55,694 nt of DNA from Deltaproteobacteria bacterium. Lineage in GTDB: Bacteria; Myxococcota_A; Polyangia; DRWM01; JAAZOP01. Below are positions 51,077-55,694 of the stretch, piece by piece. The notes below the pieces were generated by a model. It was given only the letters and a program-made list of their open reading frames with translations. It made no database searches and was not told the DNA's origin. Position 1 is the stretch's first letter; each line of letters starts with the position of its first letter. The position numbers were made by a program, and so were the translations under genes. Location: contig JACRCX010000118.1 in NCBI GenBank assembly GCA_016218815.1, forward strand, positions 1 to 55,694, written 5' to 3'.

Positions 51077-52972
51077 CTAGCCCACCCTCACGGCGTCGAA
51101 CTTGCAGACGTCGCGGCAGATCCCGCACTTGATGCAGGCGTTGGCATCGATGACGTGCAACGTCTTCTTCTCGCCCGCGATGCAATTGGTCGGGCAGTTG
51201 CGGGAGCAGACGTGGCAGCCGTTGCAGTTCGGGGTGATCTCGTAGCGGATGAGCGACTTGCACACGCCCGCGGGGCACTTGTGGTTCCGGATGTGCGCCA
51301 CGTACTCGTCTCGGAAGTACTTCAGCGTCGAGAGCACGGGGTTGGGCGCGGTGGCGCCGAGCTGGCAGAGGCTGGAGACGGCCATCGTGTCGCACAGGCC
51401 CTCCAGCTCGCCCAGCAGCGCTTCCGTGGCCTGGCCGCGGGTGATCGCGCCGAGGATCTCGGACACGGCGATCAGGCCCTCGCGGCACGGCGTGCACTTG
51501 CCGCACGACTCGTCCTTGAGGAAGTCGATGAAGTACTTCGCCACGTCGACCATGCACGTCCGGTCGTCCATGACGATCATGCCGCCCGAGCCCATCATCG
51601 AGCCGGCCTTGGTGAGCGAGTCGAAATCGACCGGCAGGTCGAGCATCGACTGCGGCAGGCAGCCGCCGGACGGCCCTCCCGTCTGCACCGCCTTGAACTC
51701 GCGTCCTCCCGGGATCCCGCCGCCGATGTCGAAGATGATCTCCTTGAGCCGGATTCCCATCGGGACCTCGACCAGCCCCGTGTTGGCGATGTTGCCCACC
51801 AGCGAGAAGACCTTCGTTCCGGACGACCCGTTCCACGGGCTCTTGGCCACGTCGCCGGTGCCGATGGAGCCGAACCACGCGCCGCCCTTCTCGACGATGA
51901 CCGGAACGTTGGCCCAGGTCTCGACGTTGTTCAGCACCGTCGGCCGGCCCATGTAGCCGGACTCGACGTTGTGCACGTACTTCGCACGCGGCTCGCCCAC
52001 GCGGCCTTCCATGGAGGCCATGAGGGCGGTGGACTCGCCGCAGACGAACGCGCCCGCGCCGCGATGGACCTTGATGTCGAAGGCGAAGTCGCTGCCGAGG
52101 ATCTTCCTGCCGAGGAGTCCGCGCTCGCGCGCCTGCGCGATCGCCTTCTCCAGCCGCTCGATCGCGAGCGGGTACTCCTTGCGGATGTAGATGAAGCCCT
52201 CGCTCGCGCCGATGGCGTACGCGCCAAGGCACATTCCCTCGAGCACCGCGTGCGGGTCGGTCTCGATGATCGAGCGATCCATGAACGCGCCCGGGTCGCC
52301 TTCGTCGGCGTTGCAGACGAGCACGGGAGGCCTTCTCTCGGGGTGTTCAAGCGAGGGGCCCACGGCCTTGATGCAAGCTCCCCACTTCACGCCCGTTACA
52401 AATCCCGCGCCGCCTCTTCCCCGGATGCCGGAGCGCACGACCTCGCCCAGCACATCGCCGGGCTTCATGGTGGTGAGGGCCTTCCTGAGCCCGGCGTAGG
52501 CGCCCATGGCGATGGCGGACTCGATGTTTTCGGGGTCGACGATCCCCTTGTTGCGCAGGGCGACGAGCTGCTGCTTGGCGAAGAAGGGGATTTGGGCCAT
52601 CTTCGGGATGGGGTTGCCGGTCGCGAGGTCCTTGTGCATCGAGGCCTTGACGGGCTTGCCGCCGACGAGGTGTTCCTCGACGACCTTCTCCAGGCTCTTC
52701 TCGTTGAGCTTCTCGTAGAAGATGCCTTCGGGCTGCACGACGAGGATCGGGCCCATGGCGCAGAAGCCGTTGCAGCCGGTCTGGACGACGAGCCACTTCT
52801 TGTCCAGGCGGCGCTTCTTGAGCATCGCCTGGAGGCTGTCCCGGATGACGAAGCCGCCGGCGGAGACGCAGCCGGTGCCGGTGCAGACCAGGAGGAGGCC
52901 TTTGTAGCCGGCGAGGAGTTTTTGGTGCTTGCGGCCGACGGCATCGAGGTTCTTCAAGTGGATGCGCGCCAT
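51077..52972 (-). CDS. NuoF/HndC-like NAD(P)-, FMN- and Fe-S-binding subunit
   Basis: The protein has 631 residues. The N-terminal thioredoxin-like [2Fe-2S] domain has Cys30, 35, 67, 71. The NuoF core has RSGIRGRGGAGF (NADH/FMN), NADEGDPGAFMDRSIIE and a SCGKCTPCREG cluster-binding motif. The C-terminus adds a 2[4Fe-4S] ferredoxin (CNGCHVCSRNC, CIKCGICRDVC). This architecture is known from HndC/HydB and from flavin-based bifurcating or confurcating complexes. It lies three bases after the NuoE-like gene. It would exchange electrons between NAD(P) and the AOR part. Confidence 0.95.
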   Translation of the reverse strand: MARIHLKNLDAVGRKHQKLLAGYKGLLLVCTGTGCVSAGGFVIRDSLQAMLKKRRLDKKWLVVQTGCNGFCAMGPILVVQPEGIFYEKLNEKSLEKVVEEHLVGGKPVKASMHKDLATGNPIPKMAQIPFFAKQQLVALRNKGIVDPENIESAIAMGAYAGLRKALTTMKPGDVLGEVVRSGIRGRGGAGFVTGVKWGACIKAVGPSLEHPERRPPVLVCNADEGDPGAFMDRSIIETDPHAVLEGMCLGAYAIGASEGFIYIRKEYPLAIERLEKAIAQARERGLLGRKILGSDFAFDIKVHRGAGAFVCGESTALMASMEGRVGEPRAKYVHNVESGYMGRPTVLNNVETWANVPVIVEKGGAWFGSIGTGDVAKSPWNGSSGTKVFSLVGNIANTGLVEVPMGIRLKEIIFDIGGGIPGGREFKAVQTGGPSGGCLPQSMLDLPVDFDSLTKAGSMMGSGGMIVMDDRTCMVDVAKYFIDFLKDESCGKCTPCREGLIAVSEILGAITRGQATEALLGELEGLCDTMAVSSLCQLGATAPNPVLSTLKYFRDEYVAHIRNHKCPAGVCKSLIRYEITPNCNGCHVCSRNCPTNCIAGEKKTLHVIDANACIKCGICRDVCKFDAVRVG

Positions 52973-52975
52973 GGC

Positions 52976-53434
52976 TCAGCCCTCCGCCAGCTTCTTGACC
53001 AGGGTCTTGACCCGGGCGGCCTGGATTTCGCCGTGGAGGTCCTTGCCGACCTTGACGACGGGGGCGATGGCGCAGCAGCCGAGGCAGCGGACCGGCTCGA
53101 GGGTGAACTTGCCGTCCTTGGTGGTGCCGCCCTCGGGGACTTCCAGCTCGCGGGAGAGGGCGTCGAGGATGCGGGGGGCGCCCCTGACGTGGCAGGCGGT
53201 GCCCATGCAGACCTCGAGCACGTGCTCGCCGCGCGGCTTCAAGGAGAAGGCCTTGAAGAAGGTGCCGATGTGGTAGAGGCGGCCGACGGGGAGGGCGAGG
53301 GCGTCGGCGACGTAGTGCAGCACGTCCGCCGGCAGGTGGCGGTGTTCGTCCTGGATGTCCTGGAGGATCTCGATCGCGTACTGCGGGTCGCGCTTCCAGC
53401 GGTCGAGGATCTTGTCCACCTTCTGCGTGGTCAT
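52976..53434 (-). CDS. NuoE-like [2Fe-2S] thioredoxin-fold subunit
   Basis: The protein has 152 residues. The helical N-terminal half is followed by a thioredoxin-like fold with the four NuoE cluster ligands, Cys76, Cys81, Cys117 and Cys121 (CMGTAC and CLGCC). It is the standard partner of NuoF-type flavoproteins. Its gene lies one base after the AOR N-terminal-domain gene and three before the NuoF-like gene, so the operon is continuous. Confidence 0.95.
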   Translation of the reverse strand: MTTQKVDKILDRWKRDPQYAIEILQDIQDEHRHLPADVLHYVADALALPVGRLYHIGTFFKAFSLKPRGEHVLEVCMGTACHVRGAPRILDALSRELEVPEGGTTKDGKFTLEPVRCLGCCAIAPVVKVGKDLHGEIQAARVKTLVKKLAEG

Positions 53435-53435
53435 G

Positions 53436-54233
53436 TCAGTTCTCCCCGAGCCCCGGGTCCAGGGTGATGGTCCAGTTGTTCCTCCACGGCTTGGCGTGGA
53501 CGACGAGCGCCTTGATCTTCTTGTGGCGCAGGACGGTGCCGATGCCGCCGCGGCCGGCCTGCTTCAAGCGAGCGGTGCCGCGGCGCCAGTCCCACCACGA
53601 GAAGTTGAGGCAGCCCATGAGGGCGTGCTCGGCGCCGCTGCCGGCGGAGACGACCGAGACGTTCTCGAAGTCGTTCGGGGTCGTGCCGAACATGCGGGTG
53701 AGCTGTTCAGCGAGGAGGTGGCTGTCGGTCGCTTCTTTCGGTGCGGTCTCGACGCGGACTTCGTTCGCGGTCGCGTCGATGACGACGATCACCTCTTCCT
53801 GGGCGATGCCGGTGACGACGAGGGCGTCGAAGCCGGAAAACTTCAGCAGGGGGCCGAAGTGGCCGCCGACGTTGGAATCGATCGGAATGCCGGTCATGGG
53901 GGAGATCGTGGTGACGAGCGACTTGCCGGACCCGGAGTACGTCGTGGTGCCGCCGAGCGGACCGGAGGAGATGCAGATGGCGTTTTCCGGCGAATCCCAC
54001 TTCGTGGTCGGCTTGACCTCGTCCCACATCAGGCGCAGGTCGAAGCCCTTGCCTCCGACGAACTGCTTCTTCATTTCCTCGCTGACGGGTATTTCGGAGA
54101 CCTTGTTGCCGCCGACGTCGACGCGCAGGCATTTCCCGGTGTAGCCGCGCGAAAGCTCGGCCGGCGCATAGCTCTGCCGGACCAGCACGCGGTGTTTGGC
54201 CCGCAGTGCCTCAAGGACCTTCTGTTCCGCCAT
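53436..54233 (-). CDS. Aldehyde:ferredoxin oxidoreductase N-terminal (pterin-binding) domain as a separate protein
   Basis: The protein has 265 residues. It covers AOR domain 1: RGYTGKCLRVDVGGNKVSEI, FVGGKGFDLRLMWDEV, ENAICISSGPLGGT, DSNVGGHFGPLLKFSGFDALVVTG and the late QAGRGGIGTVLRHKKIKALVV. It stops where domain 2 would begin. Canonical AORs carry all three domains in one chain of ~600 residues. It is the first gene of the operon; ATG at 54233 has GAGAGG upstream, and the frame beyond it (to 54305) is not family-like. It must pair with the 48963-51002 product to form the W/Mo-bis-pterin site. Confidence 0.92.
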   Translation of the reverse strand: MAEQKVLEALRAKHRVLVRQSYAPAELSRGYTGKCLRVDVGGNKVSEIPVSEEMKKQFVGGKGFDLRLMWDEVKPTTKWDSPENAICISSGPLGGTTTYSGSGKSLVTTISPMTGIPIDSNVGGHFGPLLKFSGFDALVVTGIAQEEVIVVIDATANEVRVETAPKEATDSHLLAEQLTRMFGTTPNDFENVSVVSAGSGAEHALMGCLNFSWWDWRRGTARLKQAGRGGIGTVLRHKKIKALVVHAKPWRNNWTITLDPGLGEN

Positions 54234-54404
54234 GGACCACCTCTCCCGCGCGTCCCGGCGCCCCGCCTTCGCCTCCGGCTTCGGCGGGCAGGCCCCCGAT
54301 GCCACCCGCTCGCGCCGGGCTTCCGGCTCCCCCCACCGGGACCGCCGCCGAGCATAGTCAAGTGGAGTGGCGATGCAAGGGGGTGGTGGGGGGGTGGGGC
54401 AATT

Positions 54405-54452
54405 GGGTCGAGTTGTTGGTGGGTCGATCGGGTCGAGTTGTTGGTCCGGAGG
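54405..54452 (-). repeat. Dispersed AACAAC-type repeat, copy D
   Basis: On the minus strand it reads cctccggaccaacaactc, then gacccgatcgaccc, then accaacaactcgaccc. It shares ggaccaacaactc exactly with copies B and C; here the second block is itself a near-copy of the first. Confidence 0.75.
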
Positions 54453-54509
54453 TGCGGGCGAGGCGAGCGGTCGAGCGGTCGAGCGGTGGGGTAGTTCCGG
54501 GTGGGCGTG

Positions 54510-54638
54510 TCAGCAGGCGTCCGGCATCGTGCCGGTTCGTGGAGCCTCCGTGGTCGCCAGGTAACCCCAGCGCCGGAAGACGGGAGCAAGCGCGGCGTCG
54601 TCGTGGAAGGCCAGGAAGTACAGGTACTCCGGCGCCAC
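54510..54638 (-). pseudogene. Short C-terminal coding remnant
   Basis: About 42 residues with coding character end in a stop at 54510: VAPEYLYFLAFHDDAALAP, then VFRRWGYLATTEAP and MPDAC. Upstream in the same frame is the tandem duplication and C-rich DNA, so no start remains. The parent family is not recognised. Confidence 0.35.
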
Positions 54639-54674
54639 GTCTTCCTCGCCGCCGCCGCCCGCGACGGCACCCCA

Positions 54675-54712
54675 CCATCGTCCCGAGAGTGCGCCATCGT
54701 CCCGAGAGTGCG
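54675..54712. repeat. 19-base tandem duplication
   Basis: The unit ccatcgtcccgagagtgcg occurs twice without spacing (54675-54693 and 54694-54712), followed by a C-tract. Confidence 0.85.
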
Positions 54713-54780
54713 CCCCCCCCTCTCCCCCCCGGAATTGAACCACTCGATGAGCCCGTGGTAGGTTCTGTCGAGAGTCCGCG

Positions 54781-55251
54781 ATGCGGCGAGTTGGCGTGTA
54801 TCTGTCGCGTGGCAGAATCCTGGTGCATCCGGAGTCACGCACCACGTCCGGCCTTTGGGTCGCGGTGGCACCGTGTGAGGTGCTGTCCGCGGACTGCTCG
54901 GCGGATGAATTGGGACGAACCGTTCGTGCGGGTCTCCTTCGATCCCAGATGGGTATCCCTCACCCCGTTGACTGGCGCGCTGTGGCCGACGTCGTCTTGT
55001 CGGTGGTTGGCGAGAAGTCCTGGCGAGTGTTCTCGAATCGTGCAGCACACATTGCCGTGGAGTCGGAGGGCGATGAGGTGGGCGTGTGCCCGTATCGCAA
55101 TCTGGGTCCCGCCGGGGGATTCGAGGAATCCGGCGCATGCCGAAGGGTCGCGGCCGGGGACGACGTGGCCCTTGGCCAGACGGTGGCGAAGTCGCTGAGC
55201 GAGGCTGTCAAGGAATTCGCGCCCGGTGATCAACCTCCTCCGACGGATTGA
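54781..55251 (+). CDS. CdiI-like (DUF1436) contact-dependent-inhibition immunity-type protein
   Basis: The protein has 156 residues. The middle and C-terminal parts (GEKSWRVFSNRAAHIAVES, EVGVCPYRNLGPAGGF, DDVALGQTVAKSLSEAVKEF) match the pattern of the DUF1436/CdiI immunity family as I remember it. Such proteins are cytosolic and neutralise a cognate CDI toxin. No CdiA toxin or two-partner secretion gene is visible on either side, so this may be an orphan immunity gene. It converges on the MazF-like gene with a 19-base gap. The ribosome site is weak. Confidence 0.55.
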   Translation: MRRVGVYLSRGRILVHPESRTTSGLWVAVAPCEVLSADCSADELGRTVRAGLLRSQMGIPHPVDWRAVADVVLSVVGEKSWRVFSNRAAHIAVESEGDEVGVCPYRNLGPAGGFEESGACRRVAAGDDVALGQTVAKSLSEAVKEFAPGDQPPPTD

Positions 55252-55270
55252 CGGCCCGGTGTCTCGCCGA

Positions 55271-55585
55271 TCACTCGAAACCGCAGGCGACAAGCAGGGC
55301 GGCCCGGATGTCGTCCCACCGGCGTGGTGGCATCGGACAAATCAGCTCGCCGATCCGCTCCCTTCGCGCCAGCGTCAGATGGTCGAAATTCAGGACGCAT
55401 TCGACAGGCATCCCGTCATCCAGGCCGAGCGCGACCTCGGAAGACAGGCCGCGGATGGTCCTGGTCGCGGGGACAACGATGACCTCGCCCACGACCTCCA
55501 GCACCTTGTCGCGCGCCAGAATGAGCACCGGTCGTCTCTTGTCCGGCCGGCGGAACGAGTACCATCGGATGTCCCCGCGAGTCAC
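55271..55585 (-). CDS. mazF: MazF/PemK-type endoribonuclease toxin
   Basis: The protein has 104 residues. The SH3-like toxin fold is shown by TRGDIRWYSF near the N-terminus, RRPVLILARD, VVPATRTIRGLSSEV with the catalytic-region Arg/Thr, and a late CVLNFDHLTLARRERIG. It cleaves mRNA when not held by its antitoxin. The GTG at 55585 overlaps the stop of the upstream gene (GTGA) and has GGGAGAAG upstream; longer starts would run through the antitoxin gene. Confidence 0.88.
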   Translation of the reverse strand: MTRGDIRWYSFRRPDKRRPVLILARDKVLEVVGEVIVVPATRTIRGLSSEVALGLDDGMPVECVLNFDHLTLARRERIGELICPMPPRRWDDIRAALLVACGFE

Positions 55586-55694
55586 CCGAACTTCTCCCAC
55601 CCGTCCGCCTCCCACTCGAGCGGATCTTCATCCGGTTCGGTGGCGAACTCGTCCGGGCAGGGTGGGCACGCGGCGTAGCGTTGCGCGTCGGTCG
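55582..55694 (-). CDS. Antitoxin partner of MazF, C-terminal part only (cut by the window edge)
   Basis: The last ~36 codons are inside the window, reading TDAQRYAACPPCPDEFATE, then PDEDPLEWEADGWEKFG and stop. This acidic, flexible tail is typical of a toxin-neutralising antitoxin C-terminus. The stop overlaps the toxin start (GTGA). The N-terminal DNA-binding part lies beyond the window, so the type (MazE/AbrB or other) cannot be told. Confidence 0.6.
   Translation of the reverse strand, partial: TDAQRYAACPPCPDEFATEPDEDPLEWEADGWEKFG

Larger units (their letters stand above)
54234..54780. other. Repeat-rich intergenic region upstream of the AOR operon
   Basis: About 550 bases hold the reversed AACAAC-type repeat (copy D), an agcggtcg run near 54470-54490, a short decayed coding piece (54510-54638), a 19-base tandem duplication and C-tracts around 54711-54730. 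The AOR operon promoter is expected near the left edge; I could not identify it. No intact gene is seen. Confidence 0.55.

Noticed and set aside
1..55694. tRNA, rRNA, insertion sequence or prophage genes
   Set aside because: No cloverleaf-like segment, transposase, integrase or phage structural protein was recognised on either strand by eye; a covariance-model scan would be the decisive test.

Overview
This is a strongly GC-rich bacterial chromosome segment with dense, mostly convergent or overlapping genes. It encodes at least twelve predicted lipoproteins, several carrying Asp/Ala-rich linkers directly after the lipobox. It also has Pkn-type Ser/Thr kinases with zinc-ribbon N-termini, a YfbK-like VWA lipoprotein, an IgGFc-binding-domain protein, and a lipoprotein whose end resembles the type II copper monooxygenase fold. 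That mix points to a Gram-negative Myxococcota/deltaproteobacterial-type organism with an outer membrane. This is inference from gene content; there is no rRNA or other marker. No tRNA, rRNA, CRISPR array, insertion sequence or prophage was seen.

Layout. 0.2-5.2 kb: a Cys/Met-type PLP enzyme, divergent from an unrecognised gene coupled to an atypical SDR; then a lone receiver domain and a glutamine-amidotransferase-like protein without its catalytic Cys. 5.3-12.6 kb: an EEP-family lipoprotein, pterin carbinolamine dehydratase, an M24 peptidase, an esterase-like lipoprotein and a VWA lipoprotein. 12.8-17.4 kb: a kinase fused to a solute-binding domain, a second kinase and a sulfatase-superfamily protein. 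17.6-24.2 kb: metX-metW, a 5'-nucleotidase-type lipoprotein, a zinc-ribbon membrane protein and a NodB-type deacetylase lipoprotein. 24.2-31.3 kb: a radical SAM/SPASM enzyme overlapping a lipoprotein with tandem YGP repeats, then four envelope proteins and an orphan solute-binding lipoprotein. 31.5-35.8 kb: ddl and a three-gene 2-hydroxyacyl-CoA dehydratase-type locus. 35.8-42.5 kb: gene-poor DNA with a Kelch remnant and other decayed coding pieces, lipoproteins, a membrane protein and an MDR oxidoreductase. 42.5-48.7 kb: an M28 membrane peptidase, a dead/active trypsin-like pair and a DHH phosphoesterase. 48.7-54.2 kb: a split tungsten-type aldehyde oxidoreductase operon with NuoE/NuoF-like subunits and a ThiS-like protein. 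54.2-55.7 kb: repeats, a CdiI-like gene and a MazEF-type module cut by the window edge.

The two loci most worth following are these. (1) The YGP-repeat lipoprotein and its overlapping radical SAM enzyme (24.2-26.2 kb) look like a precursor/maturase pair. (2) In the AOR operon (48.7-54.2 kb) the AOR N-terminal domain is a separate gene, while the C-terminal domains are fused to a NuoG-like iron-sulfur module and transcribed with NAD-module subunits. A further layer is several families of short dispersed repeats in intergenic DNA; one sits in frame inside a dehydratase subunit and another forms the end of metX.
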